A stretch of DNA of 64,000 bases from Marinomonas sargassi (GCF_025716875.1 NZ_JAOVZB010000001.1:248001-312000), one strand, 5' to 3'. Positions 36,391-46,526 are shown, numbered from the stretch's first letter. Made by a program: numbers and translations. Notes: generated from the sequence alone by a model not told the origin.

Positions 36391-38658
36391 ATGGTTAAGT
36401 ATTTACGATCCTACATAGTAATTTTTCAAAGTCTTTTCATATTGCCTCTTGCATATGCTCAAGAGAGCCAATGGAACTGGGTTTCGAGAGATACATTAAC
36501 AGCTGAGCAACAAGGCCAACTGAATAAATATTGTCAGGGCAGCTATGTGAATAGCTGGCAGGCAACCAATGAGACTAACACTACATTGGTTGCCGACCTC
36601 ATTTATCGAGACAAAAATGGTGTCACCTACTTAGATGGCAACGCGCAAATCCTCCAACCTAAAGCCACATTATCTGCAGATAGCATAGAAGGGGTGCCTA
36701 ACGGCTATTATCAGGCCAAGGGCAATGTCACGTTACAAAGTGCAGATCAATTTATTTCCAGTTCAAATAGCTACATTTCAGATAACAATATTTCAGGTAA
36801 CAATAGCAATGCCACCGTTTTTGAAAACGCCCACTTTCTCAATTATGAAAGCAATGCTCGAATAGAAGCGGCATCTCTAACCAATGATCAGCAAGGCGTT
36901 GTCTTTATTGAAGAAGGTTTTTTCACTACTTGTGAGCCAAACCAAGAAAGCTGGAAGTTATACGGTCACTCAATCACACTGAACCCAAATACTGGTTTTG
37001 GTACCGCCAAGCATGTACACATACGTATTGCTGGCTGGCCAGTCTTTTACTTCCCTTGGTTACGTTTCCCTATTGACGAACAACGTCATACAGGCTTTTT
37101 ATTCCCAAGTGCTAGCTATTCAAACGATGACGGCTTCAGTCTATCAGCACCTTTCTACTGGAATATTGCCAGCAATTACGATGCGACAATCACCCCCCAT
37201 TACATTCAAAACAAAGGTGAAGGAATAGATTTAGAATTCAGGCATCTTAGCCCTTACGGTGAAACTGTATTTGAACAGTCCAGTTTTGAAGACTCCACAG
37301 AAGGGTTACAAATACTCAGAAAGTTGTCGTCAACTCAACAATTCAATGATGTATTCAGCGCTGGCTTAACCTATGAAGAAAACCCAACAGAAGACCTTTA
37401 CCCAGAAGCTAATAGCACTTCAATTGGTGAGAAGGACAATTACGAGCAGAGCCTCTACATTCAACTTGATAAAGGTAACTTTCTTAACAAAGCGACTTAT
37501 CTAACCTATCAAACACCTGATGACTCCGAAGACAAACCATTCGAATGGAAACCAAGATTAGAAAGCTCATACCAGTTAGCAAGTAATTACTTAGATTATA
37601 AAATAGAGGCACAATATACTGATTTTTATGATCCAGATGAAGATGACTTTGATGGTCAACGTTTAGCCATAAATCAAGACACTAGCTTAAATTATGACCC
37701 TGTGTGGGGGAGCTTTTCTGCCGGCATTCTCAGTCGTTACAGAGATTACGAGGTGTACGATTACACATCTAATTCCACCAGCACAACAACACTCGCTCAC
37801 AACTCTTACTACCTAGATACATCATTAAGCTTTGAGCGCCGTTTAATGAAAGAAGATGGGATGTGGCGACAAACCTTGGAACCAAAACTCAGTTATTTGA
37901 ATGCGCCTTATAGCAATCAATCCTCCATCGAAGATTTTGATGCATCCGATCCAACCCTAACCTACGCGCGTTTATTTAATCACTCACGTTTTTCTGGAAA
38001 TGACCGTATTGGTGATACTGAACAAATAAGTTTAGGTTTGGAAGCGAGCCTTTATGATAATGACAATAGTGAAAGGTGGTCATTTCAAGCTGGACAAGCT
38101 TTTTATTTAAAAGACAGATATGTCGATATTGATGGTGACACTAGCTCAAGCAGTGCTGTCGATGATAGTAGCCACAGTGATGTTCTCACATCGGCTAGCT
38201 ATTACGGCGACTATTTCAGTGTCACAAACAGCTTAAATTACAGCCTTGATGACAACGAAATTAACCTAGTTGAGTTTGTAGCGAAACTAGAACCCCTTGA
38301 AGATGTCAAATTCAACCTTAGTTATTTGTATTCACTAAACAACAGTGACTCGGATGACGATGCTAACCAAGCAAGCATCGCCACTATCTTCCCACTTAAC
38401 CAAAATTGGTCGATGTATTCTCAATACACCTATGACTTTTTAGATAACAATGCCACTAAACAAGTTACTGGCCTAGGTTATGAAAACTGCTGTATCAAGG
38501 TATCATTAAGCTACCAAGATTGGCTTGACGATGATGACGAACGTGACAGGGGCGTCTTTTTACAATTTATTTTACGTAGTTTAAGCAAGTCTGGCAGTGC
38601 AAACAGCGAAACCAGCATAGCCGATACTTACTGGAACGAAGGACAAATTGGATACTAA
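36391..38658 (+). CDS. lptD: LPS-assembly protein LptD
   Basis: LptD is the outer-membrane barrel that inserts lipopolysaccharide with LptE. The protein has a signal peptide (MVKYLRSYIVIFQSLFILPL, cleaved near AYA), an OstA-like N-terminal domain (about 60-190: ADSIEGVPNGYYQAKGNVTL), then a beta barrel (AGWPVFYFPWLRFPIDEQRHTGFL-type start at about 220). Four Cys are present, at 48, in TTCEPN and in ENCC, matching the disulphide pattern of E. coli LptD. The ATG at 36391 is preferred to an upstream in-frame TTG at 36370; neither has a clear ribosome binding site. About 755 residues. Confidence 0.95.
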   Translation: MVKYLRSYIVIFQSLFILPLAYAQESQWNWVSRDTLTAEQQGQLNKYCQGSYVNSWQATNETNTTLVADLIYRDKNGVTYLDGNAQILQPKATLSADSIEGVPNGYYQAKGNVTLQSADQFISSSNSYISDNNISGNNSNATVFENAHFLNYESNARIEAASLTNDQQGVVFIEEGFFTTCEPNQESWKLYGHSITLNPNTGFGTAKHVHIRIAGWPVFYFPWLRFPIDEQRHTGFLFPSASYSNDDGFSLSAPFYWNIASNYDATITPHYIQNKGEGIDLEFRHLSPYGETVFEQSSFEDSTEGLQILRKLSSTQQFNDVFSAGLTYEENPTEDLYPEANSTSIGEKDNYEQSLYIQLDKGNFLNKATYLTYQTPDDSEDKPFEWKPRLESSYQLASNYLDYKIEAQYTDFYDPDEDDFDGQRLAINQDTSLNYDPVWGSFSAGILSRYRDYEVYDYTSNSTSTTTLAHNSYYLDTSLSFERRLMKEDGMWRQTLEPKLSYLNAPYSNQSSIEDFDASDPTLTYARLFNHSRFSGNDRIGDTEQISLGLEASLYDNDNSERWSFQAGQAFYLKDRYVDIDGDTSSSSAVDDSSHSDVLTSASYYGDYFSVTNSLNYSLDDNEINLVEFVAKLEPLEDVKFNLSYLYSLNNSDSDDDANQASIATIFPLNQNWSMYSQYTYDFLDNNATKQVTGLGYENCCIKVSLSYQDWLDDDDERDRGVFLQFILRSLSKSGSANSETSIADTYWNEGQIGY

Positions 38659-38660
38659 CC

Positions 38661-39920
38661 ATGAAATTGTTTTCTTTTTTAACACTTATTTTTTCTATAT
38701 TGCTACCCTTTAACTCTCTGTATGCAGCTCCTGTAAAAATTGATGGAATTGCAGCCATTGTTGATTCTCAACCTATCATGGAAAGCGACATTTTAAATCG
38801 CTTTCAAATTGTCAAAGACCGTATTCCCGGCGGCATCATGACGGATAACATACGCCGCCAAATATTGAACCAAGTAATAGACGAGACACTGCAAGTAAAT
38901 TATGCCAAGAAAATCGGCATGCGCGCTTCTACTGCGGATGTAGACAAAGCAGTGTTAGGTGTAGCGAATAATATGAAGGTAGACCTACAAGGTTTGAAGG
39001 ACGTTCTCGCTAGCAAAAGCATTGACTTCGCACGCTACCGCCAACAAATAGAACAAGAAATTTTAATCAGCAACGTCAAACGAGAAACCATACGTAAGCG
39101 TATTTCTATTACCGATCAGGAAATAAACGATTACCTAAGCTCTGCCGATAGCAGTCTATCGAAAGAAAAAGACCAAGTACGTTTGCGTCATATCCTTGTA
39201 AGAGCCAGCAATCAAGCAACCGCCAAACAAGAAATTGAAAACATCGCTCAACAGATCCAATCTGAGCAGGATTTCATCCAACAGGCTCTGGATAACTCTG
39301 ATGGGCAAAATGCCATCAAAGGCGGAGACCTAGGCTGGCGACCATTGAACCAACTACCTCCTTTGTTTGTGCGTGCTTTGGAAAGTAAGCAAGGTCAGTT
39401 GGTTGGTCCATTACAAAGTAATGCAGGCTTCCACCTACTTTGGGTAGCTGAAAAACGCTCCCCATCTATAACATTTCAACAGCAAACTAAGACACGCCAT
39501 ATCTTGGTTAGACCGAATGAAATTCGCGACCTAGAACAAACTAAAGTCGCCGCTGATGAGCTCTATCAGAAACTAATTAGCGGTGCGGACTTTGCTGCCA
39601 CGGCAAAAGAGCACAGTGAAGACCAAGGCTCTACCCTGCAAGGTGGTGATTTAGGCTGGGTAACTCCAGGCACCATGGTTGCTGAATTTGAAAGAGTGAT
39701 GAATAGCACCAAAATTGGTGGTATTAGCCAGCCGTTCCGTAGTCAATTCGGTTGGCACATACTCACAGTAGAAGGTCGTCGTGAGGCAGACATCAGTGAC
39801 AAGGTAAAAAGACAAAAAGCACAACAAGCCTTAACTGCCCAAAAGCAAGATGACGTATTGAGTAACTGGCTCGACGAGCTTCGTGCCGATGCTTTTATCG
39901 ATAGAAAAGAGCAATCATAA
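38661..39920 (+). CDS. surA: Periplasmic chaperone/peptidyl-prolyl isomerase SurA
   Basis: SurA escorts outer-membrane proteins, including LptD, through the periplasm. The 419-residue precursor has a signal peptide (about 1-22, ending LYA), the SurA N domain (IDGIAAIVDSQPIMESDIL), and two parvulin domains (VRLRHILVRASN at about 171 and KTRHILVRPNEI at about 276), each with GGDLGW. The C-terminal helix completes the core. It starts 2 bases after lptD, and its stop shares a base with the pdxA start (TAATG). Confidence 0.96.
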   Translation: MKLFSFLTLIFSILLPFNSLYAAPVKIDGIAAIVDSQPIMESDILNRFQIVKDRIPGGIMTDNIRRQILNQVIDETLQVNYAKKIGMRASTADVDKAVLGVANNMKVDLQGLKDVLASKSIDFARYRQQIEQEILISNVKRETIRKRISITDQEINDYLSSADSSLSKEKDQVRLRHILVRASNQATAKQEIENIAQQIQSEQDFIQQALDNSDGQNAIKGGDLGWRPLNQLPPLFVRALESKQGQLVGPLQSNAGFHLLWVAEKRSPSITFQQQTKTRHILVRPNEIRDLEQTKVAADELYQKLISGADFAATAKEHSEDQGSTLQGGDLGWVTPGTMVAEFERVMNSTKIGGISQPFRSQFGWHILTVEGRREADISDKVKRQKAQQALTAQKQDDVLSNWLDELRADAFIDRKEQS

Positions 39921-40939
39921 TGGCGCAAGACCTAAGCCGTGAAACGCCAGTTATTGCCATTACATCTGGCGAACCAGCGGGTATTGGACCAGACATCATC
40001 CTTAGTGCATTAAAAGAGCAGTCTTTTGATGCACGCCTTGTGGTGTTAGCGGACATCCGTTTAATGGAAGAAAGGGCGCAAACATTAGGTGTTTCAGCCA
40101 ATATCATAGAAGTTCATCAGACTGTAGATGTTCGCTCCCATACAAAGGGCAACATCTATGTGTCCCCTATTGCGTTGGCAGAACCAAGTAAAGCTGGCGA
40201 GCTAAATGTTGCTAATGCCCCTTATGTTTTAGAGACCTTAACTCAAGCAGGTCGGGGCTGCTTAGAAAAACAATATGACGCCATCGTCACACCGCCAGTT
40301 CACAAAGGAATCCTCTGTGAAACTGGGGTTCACTTCTCAGGACACACGGAATTTTTCCAAGCGCAATGCCAATCCCCCCATGTGGTGATGATGCTGGCGA
40401 CAGAAGCCATGAAGGTTGCACTAGTAACTACTCACTTACCATTAAAAGATATCTCTGAAGCAATTACAGAAGAAGCTATCCGTTTAGTGACTAAGGCATT
40501 ACATCTGGATTTACAAGAAAAGTTCGGCATAGAGAAGCCAAGAATTTTAGTATGTGGTTTAAATCCGCACGCAGGAGAAGACGGCCATTTAGGTAGAGAG
40601 GAAATAGAAACTATTACCCCTACTCTCGATGCACTTCGCCAAGAGGGACTGGATCTCATTGGCCCACTGCCCGCTGATACGCTATTTACACCCAAGTATT
40701 TGAACAATGCTGACTGCGCTTTGGCCATGTATCACGATCAAGGCTTACCTGTGTTAAAATACTCAGGATTTGGAAATGCCGTCAACATTACACTTGGCCT
40801 CCCTATCATTAGAACTTCCGTCGACCACGGTACAGCAATTGATTTAGCTGGCACAGGCAAAGCAAATAACGGTAGCCTAAAAGTGGCCATTCACCATGCT
40901 ATTAATATGGCAAACAACACAAAAAAGTTTTCTAAATGA
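39920..40939 (+). CDS. pdxA: 4-hydroxythreonine-4-phosphate dehydrogenase
   Basis: PdxA oxidises 4-phosphohydroxy-L-threonine in pyridoxal phosphate synthesis. The 339-residue protein contains AITSGEPAGIGPDIIL, IVTPPVHKGILCETGVHFSGHTEFF, VTTHLPLKDISEAIT, VCGLNPHAGEDGHLGREE and MYHDQGLPVLKYSGFGNAVN, with the metal-binding His and Asp residues. It overlaps surA by one base and rsmA by four. Confidence 0.96.
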   Translation: MAQDLSRETPVIAITSGEPAGIGPDIILSALKEQSFDARLVVLADIRLMEERAQTLGVSANIIEVHQTVDVRSHTKGNIYVSPIALAEPSKAGELNVANAPYVLETLTQAGRGCLEKQYDAIVTPPVHKGILCETGVHFSGHTEFFQAQCQSPHVVMMLATEAMKVALVTTHLPLKDISEAITEEAIRLVTKALHLDLQEKFGIEKPRILVCGLNPHAGEDGHLGREEIETITPTLDALRQEGLDLIGPLPADTLFTPKYLNNADCALAMYHDQGLPVLKYSGFGNAVNITLGLPIIRTSVDHGTAIDLAGTGKANNGSLKVAIHHAINMANNTKKFSK

Positions 40940-41736
40940 GCAAACCACAATCTCACAAGGCTAGAAAAAGATTTGGCCAAAACTTCCTTCATGACCACGG
41001 TGTCATTCGCCGTATTGTCGCTTGCATAGCCCCTAAAAAAGGCCAACGAGTGGTTGAAATTGGGCCCGGTAAAGGCGCCCTAACAGAAGGCATTATCAGT
41101 GTCACCGAACGCATGGATGTAGTGGAATTAGACAGAGACCTTATTCCAATTTTAAAGGTGAATTTGTTCCGTTATCCAGACCTAACAGTACACGAAGCGG
41201 ACGCGATGAAGTTCGACTTTACGTCTCTAAAAACAGATGATCAACTCATTCGTGTCGTTGGCAACTTACCATATAACATCTCTACTCCGCTGATTTTCCA
41301 TCTGCTCAGTCATGCCGATGTTATTGCTGATATGCACTTTATGCTGCAAAAAGAAGTCGTTGATCGTTTAGCAGCCCGCCCCGGCGATAGCCTATATGGC
41401 CGTTTGAGCGTTATGGCTCAATATTATTGTGCTGTTGAATCTCTATTCATTGTCGGCCCTGAGTCATTTGACCCAGCTCCGAAAGTCGACTCCGCCATTG
41501 TCCGTATGACACCTTACAAAGAAGCACCTTACTCCGTCAGTGACATTAAAAAACTGGAAGATATGGTCCGTATTGGTTTCCAGCAACGTAGAAAGACTCT
41601 GCGCAATAACTACAAAGGTGTATTAGATAATGATGACTTCTCTGCTCTTGGAATCGATCCCAGCCTAAGGCCTGAACGATTAGACGTAGAAGATTTTGTT
41701 AACATCACCAACTATGCAATACAAAAGGGTATCTAG
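40936..41736 (+). CDS. rsmA: 16S rRNA dimethyladenosine transferase RsmA (KsgA)
   Basis: RsmA dimethylates two adjacent adenines near the 3' end of 16S rRNA late in small-subunit assembly. The 266-residue protein has RKRFGQNFLHDHGVIRRIV, the SAM motif VEIGPGKGALTEG, VELDRDLIP and the catalytic NLPYNISTPL, all intact. The ATG overlaps the pdxA stop (ATGA). Confidence 0.97.
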   Translation: MSKPQSHKARKRFGQNFLHDHGVIRRIVACIAPKKGQRVVEIGPGKGALTEGIISVTERMDVVELDRDLIPILKVNLFRYPDLTVHEADAMKFDFTSLKTDDQLIRVVGNLPYNISTPLIFHLLSHADVIADMHFMLQKEVVDRLAARPGDSLYGRLSVMAQYYCAVESLFIVGPESFDPAPKVDSAIVRMTPYKEAPYSVSDIKKLEDMVRIGFQQRRKTLRNNYKGVLDNDDFSALGIDPSLRPERLDVEDFVNITNYAIQKGI

Positions 41737-42111
41737 ATGGAGAAATACGATGTCGTCGTGTCTGTGCGAACAGAATATATAGACCAGCAGTCGGCACCAG
41801 TGGACTCACGTTATGTGTTTGCCTACCATATATCCATGACAAACTGCGGTACAGAAGCAGCGAAACTACAGTCTCGCCATTGGGTAGTCACCAATGGTAA
41901 CGAGCAGGTACAAGAGATCAAAGGCAGCGGTGTGATCGGTGAATACCCTTATTTACAGCCTGGCGAATCTTTCCATTATACCAGTGGTACAGTTCTAGAA
42001 ACCGCTGTTGGCAGTATGCACGGCAGCTACCAGTTCCTAGCTGATGATGGCACAGAGTTCGATGCACCAATTAAACCTTTCACTCTATTCGTTCCCAATC
42101 AGGTGCATTAA
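41737..42111 (+). CDS. apaG: ApaG family protein
   Basis: A 124-residue single-domain ApaG protein with an immunoglobulin-like beta fold. FAYHISMTNCGTEAAKLQSRHWVVTNGN, VIGEYPYLQPGESFHYTSG and MHGSYQFLADDG are family signatures. Its biochemical role in bacteria is unsettled; it is linked to apaH and rsmA in most gammaproteobacteria. It begins immediately after the rsmA stop. Confidence 0.95.
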   Translation: MEKYDVVVSVRTEYIDQQSAPVDSRYVFAYHISMTNCGTEAAKLQSRHWVVTNGNEQVQEIKGSGVIGEYPYLQPGESFHYTSGTVLETAVGSMHGSYQFLADDGTEFDAPIKPFTLFVPNQVH

Positions 42112-42120
42112 AAAACGATT

Positions 42121-42948
42121 ATGGCGACCTATGCAATTGGTGATTTACAGGGCTGTTTGACTGAGCTTTTGGCACTATTAAAGAAGATTAATTATAAGCC
42201 TAAGCATGATCGACTGTGGTTTGCCGGCGACTTAGTTAACCGTGGCCCAGCGTCATTAGAAACATTACGTTTTCTAAAATCGTTAGGCAAAAATGCTTCC
42301 TTTGTTTTGGGCAACCATGACTTGCATTTACTCGCTATTGCCTATGGGCATGGCGATCTAAAACGCAAAGACACTCTAGGTGACATTCTTACAGCACCAG
42401 ACAGAGATGAATTAATTGATTGGCTAGTTCGACAGCCTCTTTGCCAATACGACGCAAAACTTAATGTCATCATGACTCATGCTGGCGTTCCTCCATGCTG
42501 GGATTTAGAAACAACGATAAAGCTGGCAAAAGAGGTCGAAGACACATTGCGCTCTGACTCAGCAGACCAGTATTTTTCAGAAATGTATGGCAACCAACCA
42601 GACACGTGGAAGAAAAAACTCAAAGGTATGGACAGACTTCGTACCATTACAAACTATTTAACCCGTATGCGTTTTTGTGATGAAAACAGCAAACTGGATC
42701 TCGACTCTAAGGAAGGAATTGGGACAGAGACCAAAGGTTACGCACCTTGGTTTCAACACCCTTCCCAACTCCCCAAAGACTGTCATATTGTTTTTGGCCA
42801 TTGGGCAGCAATCGAAGGAAAAACTCGTATGGCAAACGTTCATGCTCTCGACACAGGCTGTGTTTGGGGCGGAAGACTGACGGCTTTACGTTTAGAAGAT
42901 AAAAAACGCTTTAGTACCCCATGCTCCACCGACAGGAAAAATCCATGA
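42121..42948 (+). CDS. apaH: Bis(5'-nucleosyl)-tetraphosphatase, symmetrical (ApaH)
   Basis: ApaH splits Ap4A into two ADP and can remove Np4 caps from RNA. The 275-residue protein shows the metallophosphatase motifs GDLQGC, GDLVNRGP and GNHD at 7-65, then MTHAGVPPCWD and FGHWAAIEG. Metal-binding Asp, Asn and His residues are present. It lies 9 bases after apaG; its stop overlaps the glpE start. Confidence 0.96.
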   Translation: MATYAIGDLQGCLTELLALLKKINYKPKHDRLWFAGDLVNRGPASLETLRFLKSLGKNASFVLGNHDLHLLAIAYGHGDLKRKDTLGDILTAPDRDELIDWLVRQPLCQYDAKLNVIMTHAGVPPCWDLETTIKLAKEVEDTLRSDSADQYFSEMYGNQPDTWKKKLKGMDRLRTITNYLTRMRFCDENSKLDLDSKEGIGTETKGYAPWFQHPSQLPKDCHIVFGHWAAIEGKTRMANVHALDTGCVWGGRLTALRLEDKKRFSTPCSTDRKNP

Positions 42949-43265
42949 CCTATACTTGCATCGACATAGCTGACGCACTCCCAATCATTGAGAATAATGC
43001 GAACATTGTAGATATTCGAGATTTGGTGAGCTACGACAACAGCCACATCAGCAATGCTGTTCATTTGACAAACGACAATCTCCAGACATTTATTGACTCT
43101 ACCGATAAACAACAGCCACTTATCGTCTGCTGTTACCATGGCAACAGCAGCAAAGGGGCTGCCGAGTATTTAGCATCTGAAGGCTTTAAAGAAGTTTACT
43201 CGCTAAATGGTGGCTTCAGCCAATGGAGTGCCATGTTCCCAGACCAATGTGTAATGGGTAACTAA
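42945..43265 (+). CDS. glpE: Thiosulfate sulfurtransferase GlpE (single rhodanese domain)
   Basis: GlpE transfers sulfane sulphur from thiosulfate to acceptors. The ATG at 42945 gives MTYTCIDIADALPIIENNAN and 106 residues; it overlaps the apaH stop as ATGA and has AGGAAAA upstream. An in-frame ATG 8 codons earlier lies inside apaH. The rhodanese motifs VDIRDLVSYDNSHISNAVH and the active-site loop CCYHGNSSKG (second Cys catalytic) are complete, ending with YSLNGGFSQW. Confidence 0.92.
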   Translation: MTYTCIDIADALPIIENNANIVDIRDLVSYDNSHISNAVHLTNDNLQTFIDSTDKQQPLIVCCYHGNSSKGAAEYLASEGFKEVYSLNGGFSQWSAMFPDQCVMGN

Positions 43266-44345
43266 ATGCCATACTCTGTTTACCTTGTTGGCGGTGCGGT
43301 AAGGGATGCCTTATTAGGCTTGCCCGTTATCGACCGCGACTGGGTGGTGACAGGTGCAACACCCGAACAATTAGAACAACAAGGCTACCAGCAGGTTGGC
43401 AAACAATTCCCTGTCTTTCTCAATCCAAAGACGAAAGAAGAATACGCCCTAGCCCGTCGGGAAAAGAAACAAGGTGCAGGCTACACTGGCTTTATTTGTG
43501 ACTTTTCTGCAGATATCCGCCTAGAAGAAGATTTAGAGCGCAGAGACTTAACCATCAATGCTATCGCTCAAGCGGACGACGGCAGTTTAATCGACCCATT
43601 TGACGGCCAGCAAGATATAACCAAACGCATCCTTCGCCATGTATCCGATGCTTTTGTAGAAGACCCTCTTCGTGTGCTTCGAGTAGCGCGTTTTGCAGCT
43701 CGATTTTCGGAGCTAGGGTTTGTTGTCGCCCCTGAGACGATGAAGCTAATGCAAACCATTAGTCGCTCAGGTGAGCTGTCCGCTCTTACCCCAGAGCGCA
43801 TTTGGAAAGAGTTAGAAAAAGCATTAACTACAACAAGTCCCAATACTTTTTTTGACGTATTAGAGCAAGCAAATGCATTGGCCTGCTTATTTCCAAATTT
43901 CGTATGGCAACCAGCAGAGAATTCGACGTTTGATAACATGACTCCTGCCCAACGTTGGGCCATGCTTTGCCATCAAACGCCCTTATCAGATCTTATTGAA
44001 CTAGGTAAGTCTATTCGTAGCCCCAATCAGTTCAAGTTGCTAGCAGAGCAAGTTCGTGGTTTTGTGGAGGATCAAGAGACTCAGATGACAGCACCTCAAT
44101 GGGAAAGCTGGCTCATGTCGGTAAATGCCATTAAAAAGCCTCAACCTTTTCAACTACTTATTGATGTGTTGAGTAAGCTTACCAACACAAACTCAAGTGA
44201 ATGGCTGCATTTAAGAGATACTATTGCCGGTATTAGTGCTGCCGACTTAATCAAACAGGGGTTTAGCGGAGCAGAGCTTGGTCAAGCCCTGAAGCAAGCA
44301 CGAGTAGCTACCCTAGAGAAAACCACCTCGCCACTTATTATTTAA
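43266..44345 (+). CDS. cca: CCA-adding tRNA nucleotidyltransferase
   Basis: Cca adds or repairs the 3' CCA end of tRNA. The 359-residue class-II enzyme starts [19 protein letters not shown], with the catalytic DRDW at about 22-25, then [13 protein letters not shown] and [16 protein letters not shown]. coli Cca (412) has a C-terminal HD phosphohydrolase domain; it is absent here, as in the shorter enzymes of several gammaproteobacteria. It begins directly after glpE and converges with folB. Confidence 0.95.
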   Translation: MPYSVYLVGGAVRDALLGLPVIDRDWVVTGATPEQLEQQGYQQVGKQFPVFLNPKTKEEYALARREKKQGAGYTGFICDFSADIRLEEDLERRDLTINAIAQADDGSLIDPFDGQQDITKRILRHVSDAFVEDPLRVLRVARFAARFSELGFVVAPETMKLMQTISRSGELSALTPERIWKELEKALTTTSPNTFFDVLEQANALACLFPNFVWQPAENSTFDNMTPAQRWAMLCHQTPLSDLIELGKSIRSPNQFKLLAEQVRGFVEDQETQMTAPQWESWLMSVNAIKKPQPFQLLIDVLSKLTNTNSSEWLHLRDTIAGISAADLIKQGFSGAELGQALKQARVATLEKTTSPLII

Positions 44346-44353
44346 GAAGTAAA

Positions 44354-44707
44354 TTAGAAAGTTCGTTGGATTTTCACACCTACTGCACTTGCTGCGGGAA
44401 CAGCTCCAGGCTTGCGTAAAGTAAGAGTCACAGTGCTCAACTTAAATTTATCGGCAAGTTCTATAAGCAGCTTTTCAGCCAGCGTTTCGATTAACTCAAA
44501 TTGCTTTTTCGCACAGAAATCTAAAATAAAATTCGAAATCGCTTCATAATCAAGGGTTTTCGATAAGTCATCGGTTTCTGCCGGCACTCGATTGTCATGG
44601 GTCATTTCTAAGTCAAATACCAAGTCTTGCTGAATTTTCTTTTCCCAGTCATAGACCCCAATAACTGCTTTTGCTTTTAGCCCCTCGATAAATACTAGGT
44701 CTTGCAT
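44354..44707 (-). CDS. folB: Dihydroneopterin aldolase
   Basis: FolB cleaves dihydroneopterin to 6-hydroxymethyl-dihydropterin in folate synthesis. The ATG at 44707 gives MQDLVFIEGLKAKAVIGVYD and 117 residues, the family length; upstream in-frame codons overlap tsaD. GVYDWEKKIQQDLVFDLEM, DDLSKTLDYEAIS and the catalytic Lys in LRKPGAVPAA are present. It starts one base after the tsaD stop; tsaD-folB linkage is common. Confidence 0.95.
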   Translation of the reverse strand: MQDLVFIEGLKAKAVIGVYDWEKKIQQDLVFDLEMTHDNRVPAETDDLSKTLDYEAISNFILDFCAKKQFELIETLAEKLLIELADKFKLSTVTLTLRKPGAVPAASAVGVKIQRTF

Positions 44708-44708
44708 C

Positions 44709-45746
44709 TTATACTTTCTCCAGTGGCGGCAATTCAGATAAAGGCCAACGAGCACGAATGGATAAGTTCAATTCCGATGATTGGCCATTTACAAGTCGTT
44801 GCGCGCCAGCGTACGCAATCATAGCGCCATTATCGGTGCAGAACTCAGGGCGAGCGTAAAATACCGAAGAGCGAATTTTCTTCAATTGCGTTTCAAGCTG
44901 CTCACGTAAACGCTGATTCGCACTTACGCCACCCGCAATAATTAACTGCTTCAAACCTTCAGACTCAAGCGCTCTACGGCACTTAATCACCAAGGTATCG
45001 ACTACAGCCATTTCAAATGCCAAAGCGGCGTCTGCTTTGAACTGCTCATCACATGCGTCATCATCAAGTGCTTGGTGAACGGCCGTCAAAAAAGCAGTCT
45101 TTAAACCACTAAAACTGAAATCCAGCCCGGGGCGATCTGTCATTGGGCGAGGAAACTTCAAACCTGAATTAGGGTTACCCTGCTTCGCTAAGGCTGCGAT
45201 TTGCGGCCCACCCGGATAAGGCAAACCAATCATTTTTGCTGCTTTATCAAACGCTTCACCAGCGGCATCATCTAGTGACTGGCCTAGTAGCTTATATTGT
45301 CCGATACCGTCCACTCGTACCAACTGGGTATGACCACCAGAGACAAGCAAAGCAATAAAAGGCATAGCAGGCTGTGATTCTTCTAGCATGGGCGCTAAAA
45401 GGTGCCCTTCCATATGGTGAACACCAAGGGCAGGAATTCCCAAAGAGTAAGCTAGAGAACGACCAATCGTTGCTCCTGCCATTAAGGCACCAACTAAACC
45501 CGGGCCACTCGTATAAGCAACCGCATCTAACTGATTTTTCGCCATTCCAGCTTCCTCTAATACCTCATCAATTAAGGGCAAGGTTTTACGCACATGGTCA
45601 CGGGAAGCTAATTCGGGGACAACACCACCGTATTCTGCATGCTGAGCAATTTGAGAGTAAATCTTGTGAGCCATCAACCCTTTTTCTGTATCATAAATGG
45701 CAATTCCTGTTTCATCACAAGAGGTTTCTAACCCTAATACTTTCAT
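44709..45746 (-). CDS. tsaD: tRNA N6-threonylcarbamoyladenosine synthase subunit TsaD
   Basis: TsaD transfers the threonylcarbamoyl group to A37 of ANN-decoding tRNAs. The 345-residue ASKHA protein shows [19 protein letters not shown], the metal-binding [33 protein letters not shown] and [14 protein letters not shown], all complete. It is divergent from rpsU, the same arrangement as in E. coli. Confidence 0.97.
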   Translation of the reverse strand: MKVLGLETSCDETGIAIYDTEKGLMAHKIYSQIAQHAEYGGVVPELASRDHVRKTLPLIDEVLEEAGMAKNQLDAVAYTSGPGLVGALMAGATIGRSLAYSLGIPALGVHHMEGHLLAPMLEESQPAMPFIALLVSGGHTQLVRVDGIGQYKLLGQSLDDAAGEAFDKAAKMIGLPYPGGPQIAALAKQGNPNSGLKFPRPMTDRPGLDFSFSGLKTAFLTAVHQALDDDACDEQFKADAALAFEMAVVDTLVIKCRRALESEGLKQLIIAGGVSANQRLREQLETQLKKIRSSVFYARPEFCTDNGAMIAYAGAQRLVNGQSSELNLSIRARWPLSELPPLEKV

Positions 45747-46166
45747 TTAAACAATCTCACTAATAATTTACCCACATCAATTGCGTGCATTGTACCTTAT
45801 CTCCCACTGCCATTGCATAGCGTTAGTCATCTTAACTCTATAAAGATAACTCACATTAGTTATGTCTAGATGTTAGACAATAGGCGGGGAAAGCTTTATA
45901 ATGCGCGCGTTTTCAATGTTTAAATTAAAAGGCAGGTGATTTTTTCTTGTTTGACTCATAGTTTTTATGAGAATCAAACCCACTCTTGAAATACGAAAAA
46001 TACAGTTACAGACGCGACCACAGTCTGTCCAGAGTAAGAAAAATTGGTCTATTTGACCTCACTCTGTTCAACAAAAGCGCGCTTGGAAAGCCCCTAATCA
46101 AAGGGTATGATTCACGCCGTTTTTGTGAATACTTAAATTAAAAACATTATTTAAAGGTAAATAAAC
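45747..46166. other. tsaD / rpsU divergent region with long structured rpsU leader
   Basis: The 420-base gap carries a sigma-70 promoter toward rpsU at 45874-45902, implying a leader of about 255 nt. The leader contains hairpins at 45949-45979 (12 bp with a 2-base bulge), 46008-46028 (6 bp), 46030-46066 (nested CAGAGT/ACTCTG around GGTC/GACC) and 46110-46130 (6 bp). The first is much longer than chance; the others could be. No open frame is supported. Confidence 0.6.
45874..45902 (+). promoter_or_regulatory. Sigma-70 promoter of rpsU
   Basis: TAGACA (45874-45879) and a perfect TATAAT (45897-45902) are 17 bases apart, followed by a GC-rich GCGCGCG start region typical of stringently controlled promoters. 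It is the best promoter in the gap and points toward rpsU. Confidence 0.75.
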
Positions 46167-46382
46167 ATGCCAGCAGTAAAAGTAAAAGATAACGAACCAT
46201 TTGACATCGCTCTACGTCGCTTCAAACGTGCTTGTGAAAAAGCAGGTGTTCTTGCTGAAGTTCGTAGCCGCGAATGCTACGAAAAGCCAACAACTCTTCG
46301 CAAGCGTGCTGCAGCTGCTGCTGTTAAGCGTCACGAGAAGAAAGTTTCTCGCGAGCAGAAAAAATTCCAACGTTTGTACTAG
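46167..46382 (+). CDS. rpsU: 30S ribosomal protein S21
   Basis: S21 is needed for translation initiation on the small subunit. The 71-residue sequence [39 protein letters not shown] and a basic C-terminus is that of a gammaproteobacterial S21. AAGGT lies 9 bases before the ATG. It heads the rpsU-yqeY-dnaG-rpoD cluster but is followed by a strong terminator. Confidence 0.98.
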   Translation: MPAVKVKDNEPFDIALRRFKRACEKAGVLAEVRSRECYEKPTTLRKRAAAAAVKRHEKKVSREQKKFQRLY

Positions 46383-46454
46383 GCCAATCTGCCGTTTGGC
46401 AATTTGCTAAAAAACAAATGTTTGCCTAGACGTGACACACATTTAGGCTTATAA

Positions 46455-46488
46455 AAAACGGCTAGTTATACAACTAGCCGTTTTTTTT
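46455..46488 (+). terminator. Terminator between rpsU and yqeY-dnaG
   Basis: AAAACGGCTAGTT (46455-46467) pairs perfectly with AACTAGCCGTTTT (46472-46484) over a 4-base loop, then T8. In E. coli a terminator at the same place separates the abundant rpsU message from dnaG and rpoD. No good promoter was seen between it and yqeY, so dnaG may be fed by read-through. Confidence 0.95.
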
Positions 46489-46526
46489 GTTTATATACTT
46501 GCCCACTAGAAAGTAAAGAGGTCATC

